Shown: in pieces, positions 34,905 to 44,530 of the stretch
How the letters are laid out: each line of letters begins with the position of its first letter
Numbering within the stretch: position 1 is the stretch's first letter
Source of the DNA: DATFFO01 sp963772815
GTDB taxonomy: Bacteria; Actinomycetota; Acidimicrobiia; Spongiisociales; ZC4RG35
NCBI GenBank assembly: GCA_963772815.1
Contig: CAVYYV010000002.1
Coordinates: forward strand, 372,001-436,000
DNA length: 64,000 nucleotides
Reading direction: 5' to 3'
Program-made: the position numbers and the translations under genes
Notes under the pieces: model-generated
Seen by the model: only the letters and a program-made list of their open reading frames with translations
The model's database searches: none
What the model was told of the DNA's origin: nothing

Positions 34905-35290
34905 CGTGTGTCACTGCCCTGGTCGGCTCCGTGGTGGCCCAGATACCAGCGGTAGGTGTCGGTGATCCCCTGGCGCAGGCCAATGGACGCGGTCCAGCCC
35001 AACGCCGTCATCCGTGTGACGTACACGAGCTTGCGTCCACGCTTAGCACCCAGCAGCCTACACCCACCAACGAAGTCGAACCACCAGCGGGGGTAGCGCT
35101 GCCGGAACACGATCATCAGCATCGTGGCCGCAAACAGTCCTCCTGTGATCCCGATTCCACTTCGTGATACCCGGGAAAGGACGACGATCGGGATTGCCCA
35201 GATCAGACGAACGAAGGTGGTGAACCTGTCCAGCTGCTCCGGGTAATCGACTTCCAGACGGGCGACTGGGAACTCGGACAGTGTGACCAC
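34901..35290 (-). pseudogene. Chimera: DUF4389 head joined to GDP-fucose-synthase-like tail
   Basis: From GTG 35290 the first ~80 residues nearly copy the DUF4389 protein (with a 22-residue in-frame deletion after IPIVV), up to RYPRWWFDF. Then the sequence abruptly becomes KLVYVTRMTALGWTASIGLRQGITDTYRWYLGHH, the C-terminal helix of NAD-dependent epimerases such as GDP-L-fucose synthase. The junction lies near 35071. It is a recombination product: neither half is complete, so function is unlikely, though the frame is open. Confidence 0.7.
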
Positions 35291-35358
35291 GGATGAGCCT
35301 CCTCTTGCCTACGTTTGCCGAGCCGACCGATCGCGCCACAGGCGCCGCGTCCTGCCGC

Positions 35359-36213
35359 TCATGAGATGCCGGCCAGGAACCCGGTCACGACCTCGACGAA
35401 CCTCACCGGCTGGTCCACCCAGGGGTTGTGGCCCGACCCGGCGATGTCGACGTGGCGGCCATGGGGGAAGCACTTCGCCCAGCCTGCCCCGGCCGCTACG
35501 CCGGTGGCGGCGTCCATGTCTCCGGTTGTGACGAGAACCGGAGCCTCGACCTCACCCAGCCGGCGGCGCACCTCGCCCCCGTCCACCTGGGCAGCCCAGA
35601 ACCAACCCACCGCCTCCCAGTTGGCAGGAGCCATGGAGGAGGCGTGAGCCCTCTCACGCTCCCCCCAGCGGGCATAGGAGGCCGGGGCGAGGGCCGCCAC
35701 GAGGTTGGGCAGCTCCCCGGGATCCGCCCCACGATTCAGCCGCTCCCTGGCACTCGAGGCGGCGGGAAACCAGGCCTCATCGCTGCGACGACGGAAGATG
35801 TCGTTCGTGTCGTCTTCGAGACCCTCGAACAGGTGACGGCTCGGCGCCACCAGCACCAGAGCCCCGATCCGCTTCGGGTGGCGGGAGGCGTAGACCAGGG
35901 CCGTCGTGCAGGCAGCAGAATGGGCCAGCAACGACATCTCCTCGAGACGGAGGTGGGAGCGGAGCGACTCGACATCGGCGGCTAGGCGGTCGAAGCCATA
36001 TCCGGCCGTCTCCCTCGGCGGTGGAGACCCTCCGGTCCCCCGTGCGTCAGGGACGATCAACTCGTGGGTGCGGCTGAGAGCGCCCAGGTCCTCGAGATAG
36101 CCGGCGTCGGCACCGGGACCGCCCGCCAGGCACACCACCGGTGGGCCTTGACCTGCCCGCCGATAGGTCATGGGCAGGCCGTCGGCGCGGGTCAGGGCTC
36201 CCGGTTCAGGCAT
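35359..36213 (-). CDS. Alpha/beta hydrolase (prolyl-aminopeptidase-like)
   Basis: 284 residues from ATG 36213, overlapping the upstream gene's stop by eight bases. PPVVCLAGGPGADAGYLEDLGAL (oxyanion loop), LIVPDARGTGGSPPP, SLLAHSAACTTALVYASRHPKRI (nucleophile Ser with both flanking Gly replaced by Ala), TTGDMDAATG (acid) and IAGSGHNPWVD (His). GGPG and DARGTGxS are typical of proline iminopeptidase-like hydrolases. Coupled to the cyclase-AAA regulator, which may sense its product; inference. Confidence 0.85.
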   Translation of the reverse strand: MPEPGALTRADGLPMTYRRAGQGPPVVCLAGGPGADAGYLEDLGALSRTHELIVPDARGTGGSPPPRETAGYGFDRLAADVESLRSHLRLEEMSLLAHSAACTTALVYASRHPKRIGALVLVAPSRHLFEGLEDDTNDIFRRRSDEAWFPAASSARERLNRGADPGELPNLVAALAPASYARWGERERAHASSMAPANWEAVGWFWAAQVDGGEVRRRLGEVEAPVLVTTGDMDAATGVAAGAGWAKCFPHGRHVDIAGSGHNPWVDQPVRFVEVVTGFLAGIS

Positions 36214-38875
36214 TGGGTGCCTCGGACTCGGCCAGGGCGTAGGCCACGGCCTCGTCCAAAGACATGGATGTCCCTTCGGTCCAGGCACCGTGAAACGCCT
36301 CGCCCCCCATCGCTTCCCGAACCCGTGCCACACCGTCCTCGAGCCAGGCCTGATCGAAAGGGGTCCATCTCACTCCCAAGCTCACCAGGTCCGACCCCGC
36401 ACCCAGGAGACGAGCCGCTCTGGCATGTCTCTCCATGTCGGCGCTGAAACGGCCCAGGAGGTCGAGCGAACGCGCTACTTCGATGCGCGAGCCAACTTCC
36501 TTGCCAAGCTCCAGGCTCCGCTCGACGGCCGCCCAGGCGTCGACGCGCCTGCCCTCCGACCACAACACGCGGCCGGTCAACATCTGCGCCGCCGAGGCTC
36601 CCCGGGCGTCGCCGGTCCGGCGCATCAAGGACAGTGCCTCCCCCAGATCGTCCAGGGCCTGTTCCGGCTTGCCCAGGATGTACTTCAGGTGCCCGAGATT
36701 GACCAAATCCCAGGCCGTGTGCCAGGCATGGTGGCCCTGTCGAAAGACCGTCAGAGCCTGCTCGAAACGATCCGCCGACCGCTGGTAGTCCCCGCTGTAC
36801 TTCCCCGCCAGGGCCATGGTCAGCCGGAGTCTGGCCACCTGAAAGGTGTCTCCGATCGACTCATACAGTTGGAGCGCCTCCTCGCCCGCAGCCTGAGCCT
36901 GGGAGGGGTCGCCCCGCAGGAACGAGGCCAGCGCCTCCAGTGCCACCGCCGCCGCTCGCTCGTCACCGGTGGCGCGAGCCTCGCCCAGGGCCTGATGCCC
37001 TATCTCGAGGGCCAACTCCACGTCGCCCTGAAGGCCGGCCAGTTCGGCGGCCAGACCCCGGACGCCGGCCAGGTCGGCGCCGGCCGGGCCCTCCATCGCC
37101 AGCACCCGGTCGGCCCACTGGCGGCCCTCCCCCACCGCACGAGCCATCCAGTACAGAGTCATGGCCTGGGTCATCCGGGCGGCCGAGACCTCCCCTCCCG
37201 CCGTCTCGAACCATGCGAAGGCGGCCCGCAGATTGTCAACCGCGCTCCCGACCACGTCGAAGTACTCCAGATCGGGCAGATGCTGTTCGGCAGCACGTTC
37301 CACCAGATCCCGAAAGTGGCGGGCATGGGCGTGGCGGACCTCCTGTGCCTGTCCCGTGTCGGCTAACTGGGCCCGGGCATAGCTGCGAATCGTCTCCAAG
37401 AGGCGGTAGCGGTCGCCCTGCACCAGCACCAGGGACTTGTCGACGAGACGGGCCAGAAGGTCCAGCACATCGAAGGAATGAAGCGGGTCACCGCCGCACA
37501 CGGTCTCGGCCGCCTCGAGGTCGAAGGGGCCGGCGAACACCGACAGCCGGGCGAAGAGGACCTTCTCCTCCGTCGACAACAGGTCGAAGCTCCAGGCCAC
37601 GGCCGCCTCCAGGGTCTGCTGACGGGGAAGGGCTGTCCTGCTCCCGCCGGTCAGCAGCTTGAAGCGATCGTCGAGACGGTCGGCGATCTGGCCCGCGCTC
37701 AGGGCCCGCATCCGGGCGGCGGCCAGCTCGATGGCAAGTGGCATTCCATCGAGCCGGGCACACACCTGGGCAATTTGTTCCCGATCCTGATCTGGCTCGT
37801 AACCGGGCTTGACCGCCCGGGCGCGCTGCACGAATAGCTCGATGGCCTCCGAGCTTGCGTCCAGGGGCGGAACCTGCCACAGCATCTCGCCGGCGATTCC
37901 GAGTCCCTCCCGGCTGGTAGCGAGGACGGTTAGGCCGGAAGCCGAGCGCAACAGGGCGTCGGCGAGAGTGGCCACGGCGCCGATCAGGTGCTCGCAGTTG
38001 TCCAGGATCAGAAGTAGCGAGCGCCCCGACAGGGCATCGCCCAGCACGTCACTGGTCGACCGCCCAGGCTGTTCGGGGACGCCCAGGGTGGAAGCCACCG
38101 TCGGGGCGACCAGTTCGGGATCGGACAACCGGGCCAGCTCCACCATCCACACCCCGTGGCCGAACCTATCTGCCACCGCGGACGCCGCCTGGATGGCCAG
38201 GCGGGTCTTGCCAGATCCACCCACCCCTACCAGGGTCAGGAGGCGGGTCTGGTCAAGCAGCTCCTCGACCTGGGCCAACTCCCTCTCCCTGCCCACGAAG
38301 CTGGTAAGGGCCAGAGGAAGGTTGTCGGGCCGGGCGTCGAGGGTGCGCAGAGGAGGAAAGTCGACGCCGATGTCGGGATGCACCAGTTGAAACACCCGCA
38401 CCGGCTCTGTCAGGTCTCTGAAGCGGTATCTGCCCAGCTCCTTGAGCATCGCCCCGTCGGGCAACTCGTCGCGGGCCAGTTCCTCGGTCGTGAGTGACAC
38501 CACCACCTGTCCTCCGGAGGCGGCATCGAGCAGGCGGGCCGTCCGGTTGAGGGCGGGACCGAAGTAGTCGCCGTCGCTGGGCACGGCCGAACCGGTGTGC
38601 AGTGCCATCCTTACCGGCGGGCCAAACGTCGTGAAACTCACTTGCATGGCCAGGGCGGCCCTCAACGCCGCCGGGGCGCTGGGGAAGGCTGCGTACACGC
38701 CGTCGCCGGTGGTTTTGAACATGGCTCCCCCCGCCCTGGCGATCTCCTCGCCGGAGGTGGACATATGCCGGGAGATGGCCTGCCCGGCCGTGTCACGGTC
38801 TGTCTCCCACATCCGGGTTGACCCCTCGACGTCCGTAAACAGAAACGTCACGGTCCCGGAGGGCAGATCGGTCAT
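36206..38875 (-). CDS. Class III cyclase-AAA ATPase-TPR regulator, 1
   Basis: 889 residues from ATG 38875. Residues ~5-165 are a class III nucleotide cyclase domain (GTVTFLFTDVEGSTRMW with the first metal Asp; TTGDGVYAAF with the second; PALNRTARL with the transition-state Asn-Arg). Then a STAND/AAA ATPase (LTLVGVGGSGKTRLAIQAAS, LLLILDNCEHLIGA) and TPR-like repeats. Cyclase residues are complete, so cAMP production is possible. Such proteins occur in dozens in actinobacteria; ligand unknown. Operon with the alpha/beta hydrolase. Confidence 0.88.
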   Translation of the reverse strand: MTDLPSGTVTFLFTDVEGSTRMWETDRDTAGQAISRHMSTSGEEIARAGGAMFKTTGDGVYAAFPSAPAALRAALAMQVSFTTFGPPVRMALHTGSAVPSDGDYFGPALNRTARLLDAASGGQVVVSLTTEELARDELPDGAMLKELGRYRFRDLTEPVRVFQLVHPDIGVDFPPLRTLDARPDNLPLALTSFVGRERELAQVEELLDQTRLLTLVGVGGSGKTRLAIQAASAVADRFGHGVWMVELARLSDPELVAPTVASTLGVPEQPGRSTSDVLGDALSGRSLLLILDNCEHLIGAVATLADALLRSASGLTVLATSREGLGIAGEMLWQVPPLDASSEAIELFVQRARAVKPGYEPDQDREQIAQVCARLDGMPLAIELAAARMRALSAGQIADRLDDRFKLLTGGSRTALPRQQTLEAAVAWSFDLLSTEEKVLFARLSVFAGPFDLEAAETVCGGDPLHSFDVLDLLARLVDKSLVLVQGDRYRLLETIRSYARAQLADTGQAQEVRHAHARHFRDLVERAAEQHLPDLEYFDVVGSAVDNLRAAFAWFETAGGEVSAARMTQAMTLYWMARAVGEGRQWADRVLAMEGPAGADLAGVRGLAAELAGLQGDVELALEIGHQALGEARATGDERAAAVALEALASFLRGDPSQAQAAGEEALQLYESIGDTFQVARLRLTMALAGKYSGDYQRSADRFEQALTVFRQGHHAWHTAWDLVNLGHLKYILGKPEQALDDLGEALSLMRRTGDARGASAAQMLTGRVLWSEGRRVDAWAAVERSLELGKEVGSRIEVARSLDLLGRFSADMERHARAARLLGAGSDLVSLGVRWTPFDQAWLEDGVARVREAMGGEAFHGAWTEGTSMSLDEAVAYALAESEAPNA

Positions 38876-39039
38876 GACGAAGCGAGGATGACGAGGTCGA
38901 CCGACATAGCCGAAATCGTACCGGGACCCCGCCTTACAGCGGGTGGTCGCCGCCTCGCCATGCCCGATGTCCCGCTCATCCGGGCCATTAGGCCCTACGC
39001 CACCCACCCCGGCCGACCCACCATCGTCAACGAGGCGAC

Positions 39040-39705
39040 ATGAGCTGGTATCTGCGCAAGGAATGGATCGACCAAGACGACGGCATCGAAGGCGTCGTTA
39101 TCCACTACACCTCTTCACCCCGGGGACGAGGTGTGGACTTCGGCCACTTTCATGATTCACGGCCCCTCCAACAGGCCGGCGGAGGCCGGAGGATGAAGGT
39201 GCTGGCCATGCCTCGGCAGGTGTGGACCGATGGTGCAGGCTGGTGCGACGAATACACGTTCCACTACCGGTTCGAGGTCTTCGCTGCCGGGCGAAGCTGG
39301 ACCACCGAGCTCTTCAGCGAAGACATCGAGAGCCGCGAGCTCGAATACGTGGACCAAGACGGGGCCATCACCAACATCTGTATCCACTGGGCGGTGGGTG
39401 ACTGGATGGCTCCCGTGTACAGCCCGATGGAGGATCCCCGATTCCCGGCCGACTCGGAGTTCGCCTCGATCCGCTACTACGGGTACTGGGACAAACCCCG
39501 CTACCACCAGGCCAAAGCAGCCATGATGGCCCAGATCCCTCTCCCCCACCTGTGGCGGTCGCGAATATGGGGCCCGAGGGGGTCGACCGTCGTCCAGCAA
39601 TACCACATCGGCCACATGTATCCCGAGAACGAACAGGCCGAGACTTTCCTGGGACCGGATGGGCGGACGACTGAGTTCGCCTCCAGCTGGACACACCAGA
39701 TGTGA
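39040..39705 (+). CDS. Hypothetical protein paired with amidohydrolase
   Basis: 221 residues from ATG 39040. Aromatic-rich (WYLRKEWIDQDDGIEGVVIHYTS; CDEYTFHYRFEVFAAGRSWTTELFS; FASIRYYGYWDKPRYHQ). The fold seems to be beta-rich; no family is recognised and no catalytic motif stands out. Its stop overlaps the start of the amidohydrolase (GTGA), so the two are coupled and probably work on the same substrate. Confidence 0.6.
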   Translation: MSWYLRKEWIDQDDGIEGVVIHYTSSPRGRGVDFGHFHDSRPLQQAGGGRRMKVLAMPRQVWTDGAGWCDEYTFHYRFEVFAAGRSWTTELFSEDIESRELEYVDQDGAITNICIHWAVGDWMAPVYSPMEDPRFPADSEFASIRYYGYWDKPRYHQAKAAMMAQIPLPHLWRSRIWGPRGSTVVQQYHIGHMYPENEQAETFLGPDGRTTEFASSWTHQM

Positions 39706-40748
39706 GTGAACCCTCGCCACCCCAGACGCACGCCAGGATCTCTTGGTGGACGCGAGACGGCCTGGCCGGGCGCGGGGTCGCGGCCTATAGCGGACCGCTG
39801 GCCGGCCGTCCCGGGGCCAGGCTCCACTACGGCTTCGACGGCTGGGAAGGTGAGCCCCGAGAGGTCCCCCTGGAGGACCATTCGCCCGGCCTGGCCCTGG
39901 CCGAGGTGGAGGACCTGGACGGACATGTGGTGGTCGACATGGCCATCAGGGCCGGGGACGACTGGGACAACAACCACGGCTCCGACTACCGGCTGTGGAC
40001 CTCCATCGACCCGGTCGACTCCCACCTCCACGTCGCCTCCGCCGGCCAGGAGCGACTGGGTATGGAGGGACTGGAGATTGCACTTGCTTCGGCCGGGATC
40101 GGCCGTGGCGTCGTCTCATGGCAGGACAACGGGGCCGTCGACGCTCTAGTGGGCCACGACCCCCGCTTCCGGCGTCTGGTGTGGGTCAAGCCCCACTACA
40201 TCCACCCCGACGAGGTGGCCGCCCGCCTCGCCGGCGGCTACGTGGGGCTCAAACTGCATCCGGCGGTGGACGACTATCCGGCCGACGACCCGGCCCTGGA
40301 TGCCTATCTGCGGGTGGCCGCCGATGCCGGCGCCACCGTGGCCGTCCACAGTGGGCCCGGCCTGGCCGATCCGGCCCGGATCGCCCATCTCGCCTCCCGG
40401 TTTCCCACCGTGCCGGTGGTCCTCTACCACACGTTCCTCGGTCTCCCCTGGGGCCGACGCCGGGCCATCCACCACGCCCACGACCAGCCCAACCTGATTC
40501 TCGAGACGTCTTGGTGTCGCTCCCGGGAGGTGGAGCGAATGGTCCATGCCCTGGGTCCCGAGCGGGTGATGTTCGGGTCCGATGCCACCGTCGACGGCCC
40601 CTACCACTACACCAGCCGCAACGTCCAGGGGGTGGAGACCTACAAGGAGGGGATGGTCCGCATCGCTCGCCATGTCGGCACCGACGCCGCCCGCAAGGTG
40701 CTGAGCGAGAACGCCGTCAAGCTGTTTCGGCTCAACTCGACTCACTGA
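39702..40748 (+). CDS. CBM25/53-like module fused to amidohydrolase
   Basis: 348 residues from GTG 39702. Residues ~35-95 (LHYGFDGWEGEPREVPLE ... MAIRAGDDWDNNHGSDYRLW) match the starch-binding CBM25/53 pattern. The rest is an amidohydrolase-2 type TIM barrel: VDSHLHV (His108, His110), VGLKLHP, VHSGPG, YHTFLG and MFGSDATVDG give the metal-binding His/Asp set. No signal peptide is present, which is odd for a sugar-binding module. Role inferred: metal-dependent hydrolase or decarboxylase acting on a glycan-linked substrate. Coupled to the gene upstream. Confidence 0.8.
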   Translation: MSEPSPPQTHARISWWTRDGLAGRGVAAYSGPLAGRPGARLHYGFDGWEGEPREVPLEDHSPGLALAEVEDLDGHVVVDMAIRAGDDWDNNHGSDYRLWTSIDPVDSHLHVASAGQERLGMEGLEIALASAGIGRGVVSWQDNGAVDALVGHDPRFRRLVWVKPHYIHPDEVAARLAGGYVGLKLHPAVDDYPADDPALDAYLRVAADAGATVAVHSGPGLADPARIAHLASRFPTVPVVLYHTFLGLPWGRRRAIHHAHDQPNLILETSWCRSREVERMVHALGPERVMFGSDATVDGPYHYTSRNVQGVETYKEGMVRIARHVGTDAARKVLSENAVKLFRLNSTH

Positions 40749-40812
40749 CATCAAGCCCGATCCGAACGACGCCTCGTCATAGCGCTTGATAGCCTGGCGT
40801 CGGGAGTTTGGT

Positions 40813-43551
40813 GTGGTGCATCCAGAGCGACAAGAGCAGAACCTGGGAGACCTGATCAGCCGCTACCGGGTCCTGGCCATAGGCCTGGGTCTGATCGCCG
40901 CGGTCGGTCTGATCGCGGTGGTCGTCTACCTGATCGTCGGGGGAGGATCCCAGCCCACGGACCTTGCCCTGGCCACCACTTCGTCCAGCCTCCCCTCAAA
41001 TAGCCCGACTGCACCCACCACGCCCGACGCCGGCGACCTGGCCGGCGTATCGCCGGTGGACTGCGATCCGCTGATCACGTCTAGCGAGGTCGAGGAGGCA
41101 CTGGCGATAAGGGACCGGCCTTCAGGCGAGCAGGGCTCCCACGGGCTCTCGATCCATGAAACCTGCACCGAGCAGCTGGATTCGGACCCGGCCTACTTCG
41201 TCCGCATCGAGCCCGGCAACCCGAGTGACTTCGATGCCGGGGCGACGCTGATCGGTGTGGCCGGTGAGCCCGTGGCCGACGTGGGCGACGAGGCCCTGTG
41301 GTTCGGTGGAGCTGCCGCCGAGGGTGGAGGCAGTGCCGGGGTCCTGAGTGTCGGCCAGGACACCCCGATCGGCCTGCTCCAATTCCGGATCAGGCTGGGC
41401 CGACCCGACCTGGACAGTGGCGGCCAGCTCGAGATCGCCAAGAGCCTGGCCCTGGCGGCCCTTCATCGCTTTCCGGGCATGCCACCCGGCCCGCCGGCGC
41501 CGGTCGTGGATCTCTGTGCCTTGGTGACCGACGAGGAGGCCGAGGCGATCCTCGGCCCCTACCGGGGAACGCATCCTGGGACGCTGCCCGACACCACGGC
41601 CATGCCCAACTACGCCGGGACCGTGGACCTGTCCCGACCCGGGGATGCCGAGTGCACCAAGCTCATCCTGACCGAGATTTACGTCAAGATCACCCAGGGC
41701 GCCAACACGGACTTCGACGCCGGGGCAGAGATCGGGGGTGTAACAGGCGAGCCGGTGGAGGGGCTCGGTGAGGCGGCGGTCTGGTTCGATGGCGTCCCAT
41801 ACACGGGAGGGTTCAGCGCCCCCCACGACGAGGGCATCCTCAGCGTCCGGCAAGGCACCGCCCTGTTCCATGTGGTGGTGGCCCTGCCCGACACGCCTGA
41901 GGCGGATCAGCTCGAGATCTCCAAGAACCTGGCCACCAACGCCCTGGCTCGTCTGCCTGGCGCCGAGAACACCGAGATCGTGGAGATCCAATCCGAGGAC
42001 GCCGAGGTACCGCCAATGGGGTACGTGGACAACCTCGTCGCCAAGGTGCAATCCGGCGAGTGGTCCCTGGAAGAAGGCTTGGTAGACACGTTGAAGCTGT
42101 TTGCCGGAGAGACCGACGCTTCACAGGTCTTGCCCAGCGACGAACTGGTCGACTACTCGGGTACGGGCGTCATCCATCTCGCCCAGGACTACCTCGACAA
42201 CGGAACGGACGACGAAGCCAAAGCGGAGATCACCCGTCTGCTCAACCTGTTGGCTCCCACCAGGGAACAGCTGCAAGCAATCTCAGAGACGGCAACGGAG
42301 CCCTCCGCCGATGCTCCCCTGTTCGTCTCTCTAGCGCCGGTTGCCGTGCAGGTGGACCCTGACAACGCGCTTCTGTGCCAATTCCTGTACGACACCTCCC
42401 CGCCTTGCCTCGTGGAGCGACCATCGAAGAAGTGGCCGGACAAGTACATCCTGTATCGGCCCAGAGGCGACGCCACCGATGAGTGGCCCCTGATCTGGAT
42501 CGATCGGGCCTGGGACGCGATGGAGGAATCGGCGACAAAGTACGAGGCCCTGACCAAAGCCTATGGAGGAATGCCCCCCATCGACATCGTCTTGGGTAAG
42601 TCTGGTTCAAAACATGTGGTGACTCACTCCACCTCCCAGAATGGCAGATGCACGATCTTCGTGAGCGCAGAGGCGATCGGTATTGCCGAGAACAACGAGG
42701 CTTACTTCAAGCAGGCCGTTGCTGCGCAAATGGCACACTGTCTGATCCAAAAGGTCTTTGCCGGGGTAGCCGGAATCGTGGTCGGGCTTCCCGGCCAAGA
42801 CCTGCACCTGTTTTGGTGGGCGGACGGCCTGTCCGTCTATCTGAGCGGAGTCGTGTACCCGGATGTCAATTTCGAGCACACTCGCCTACCTCAAGCCCTT
42901 GCTCAAAGTGAACGCTCCACCACGCTCAGAAACCGCGGATCTACCGACTGGATCTTCTTCGAATATCTGGATCCAAAGATCCACACCAAGGGCATCTTCG
43001 ACCTGGTCAAAGGTCTTAGGGGGACGCTTCCTGACCTGGCCTCGTATTGGCATCCTTTCAACCAGGATCTGACCGATGCGCATATCCCCGACATCGGCCA
43101 AGCAGTCGACCTGGTTCCCTTCAAACCGGTGCGCAAGCACACCGACATCAGTGGCCCGACGAGGATCACCTTGACCGCCAAGCCATTGGGCATGGACCGA
43201 CGCTCCGTCAGTGTGGACCGGGTCGCCTGCGTCGAGTACGAGCGCAAGGGTGATCTCGAAGCGTCGTGGCGAACCGGTCAGCCGGGCCAACGGGGAGGCG
43301 CGTGGACGGATGACCTCCCCAAGACCCTCGAGGGTGACGCTGTATACCTGATCTCGTCCTCATATACGGACACCGCCACACCACCGGACAGCAGCCTGAC
43401 CATTGATGTGAAAAAGGTCGTCGACAACGAGGACGATTGCGACAAGGAGGAAACCACCACCACCACCACCTCTGGATCGACTCCCTACAACAAGCCCGAC
43501 ATCTGCCTCGAATGCGGCGACTCCGGCTTCTACTTCAAGAAGCGGAACTGA
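40813..43551 (+). CDS. Membrane-anchored protein with tandem DUF3558-like domains and degenerate metalloprotease
   Basis: About 912 residues; GTG 40813 or 40816 is the likely start. A single membrane helix (YRVLAIGLGLIAAVGLIAVVVYLIVGG) anchors it, and a Ser/Thr/Pro linker follows. Two similar ~140-residue domains come next (VDCDPLITSSEVEEAL... and VDLCALVTDEEAEAIL..., each with FDAGA..GxVAGEPV/GVTGEPV and a Gly-rich SVxQxT strand), like DUF3558 lipoprotein domains. The C-terminal half is like a gluzincin peptidase: AAQMAHCLIQ stands where HExxH is expected and WWADGLSVYLSG where the downstream Glu is expected. The first His and the Glu are absent, so it is probably inactive and acts in binding. 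Confidence 0.7.
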   Translation: MVHPERQEQNLGDLISRYRVLAIGLGLIAAVGLIAVVVYLIVGGGSQPTDLALATTSSSLPSNSPTAPTTPDAGDLAGVSPVDCDPLITSSEVEEALAIRDRPSGEQGSHGLSIHETCTEQLDSDPAYFVRIEPGNPSDFDAGATLIGVAGEPVADVGDEALWFGGAAAEGGGSAGVLSVGQDTPIGLLQFRIRLGRPDLDSGGQLEIAKSLALAALHRFPGMPPGPPAPVVDLCALVTDEEAEAILGPYRGTHPGTLPDTTAMPNYAGTVDLSRPGDAECTKLILTEIYVKITQGANTDFDAGAEIGGVTGEPVEGLGEAAVWFDGVPYTGGFSAPHDEGILSVRQGTALFHVVVALPDTPEADQLEISKNLATNALARLPGAENTEIVEIQSEDAEVPPMGYVDNLVAKVQSGEWSLEEGLVDTLKLFAGETDASQVLPSDELVDYSGTGVIHLAQDYLDNGTDDEAKAEITRLLNLLAPTREQLQAISETATEPSADAPLFVSLAPVAVQVDPDNALLCQFLYDTSPPCLVERPSKKWPDKYILYRPRGDATDEWPLIWIDRAWDAMEESATKYEALTKAYGGMPPIDIVLGKSGSKHVVTHSTSQNGRCTIFVSAEAIGIAENNEAYFKQAVAAQMAHCLIQKVFAGVAGIVVGLPGQDLHLFWWADGLSVYLSGVVYPDVNFEHTRLPQALAQSERSTTLRNRGSTDWIFFEYLDPKIHTKGIFDLVKGLRGTLPDLASYWHPFNQDLTDAHIPDIGQAVDLVPFKPVRKHTDISGPTRITLTAKPLGMDRRSVSVDRVACVEYERKGDLEASWRTGQPGQRGGAWTDDLPKTLEGDAVYLISSSYTDTATPPDSSLTIDVKKVVDNEDDCDKEETTTTTTSGSTPYNKPDICLECGDSGFYFKKRN

Positions 43552-43824
43552 GTATCGGATCTAGAATCCTCGATAACCGGCACTCCGCGCTAGGCGACGA
43601 CTTAAAGGGTGAAGGACAGCGCGGGAACATTTGCGCGGAGGTGCTGAGGCTCCCCTGATCCAACCGGGCCGCTCGATATGTGCCTGATTGGCTCGGATTC
43701 CGGATCTGTGTGTTACCGCCCGGGATCAGGTGATATGCGCTGTCGACAACCCAGACCGGAGGTCCGGCGATACGACTGAGCGAGGAAGACACCGTTATCG
43801 GCCGGGATCAGCAAGCGATCTGCG

Positions 43825-44184
43825 CTATTCGTCCTCGTGGCTGTTGATGTTGATCACGTTGCCGTCTGGCGCCTGCACGAGGAATCTTCGGATTCCCCAA
43901 GGTTCGGTCGTGATTGGATGGACGATCTTGTAGCCGCGCCGTTTCGCTTCCGCGTACGCCTCATCGACTCCGTCACCAACGGCGACGGAGATGGCTGGAT
44001 TCTGCGGGGCTGTGGCGTCGTGGGTGACCAGTTGAACGACGGCCTGGCCGTCCGGGGACTGGAATCTGGTTACCCAGTCCATGTTGATCCGCTCCTCGCT
44101 CAATCCGAGAAACTCGACGTAGAATTCGCGAGCATCGGCAATGTTGGGCACTGAAAGGTCCGGGAAGATGTTGGTGGGCCGCAC
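43825..44184 (-). CDS. VOC (glyoxalase) family protein
   Basis: 119 residues from GTG 44184. IFPDLSVPNIADAREFYVEFLGLSEERINMDWVTRFQSPDG and AVGDGVDEAYAEAKRRGYKIVHPITTEPWGIRRFLVQAPDGNVININSH show both VOC halves and the terminal acid/His region. Family members isomerise, bind or degrade small molecules. No operon partner. The frame is open to 44283, but that extension is not family-like. Confidence 0.8.
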   Translation of the reverse strand: MRPTNIFPDLSVPNIADAREFYVEFLGLSEERINMDWVTRFQSPDGQAVVQLVTHDATAPQNPAISVAVGDGVDEAYAEAKRRGYKIVHPITTEPWGIRRFLVQAPDGNVININSHEDE

Positions 44185-44530
44185 CTGTGGTTCTTTCTCT
44201 CGACTGCAATCTGCATTGTCACCTGCGGTCGAACAGCCCTCAAACGGAAGTCCGGATTGGACCCGTCTGGTCAGTCGAAACATCCACCAGATTCGGATTG
44301 CCCTTGACCAACCTCATTGAGAGCCAAAGCGCATAACGGGCGCCGCCGAGCCTTGAAATCGGTCGGATCGCCCGCGCGCTATCCGGCATTCTGGGCTAGC
44401 TACACAGAAACTTCGATTCTGAACTCGAGACCGGCGAGGTGCGCTAGAAGGTGGTGCTGAGGGCCTCTCGCCCCGGCAAACAGGTCTTTCGGCCCTCCAC
44501 TCCCCCGGCCGCCGGTCCGATACAGAGGGC
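44185..44530. other. Intergenic region, no gene seen
   Basis: About 345 bases between divergent genes. Its lower GC and absence of open frames with ribosome binding sites argue against a hidden gene. Promoters for both neighbours must lie here. Confidence 0.3.
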
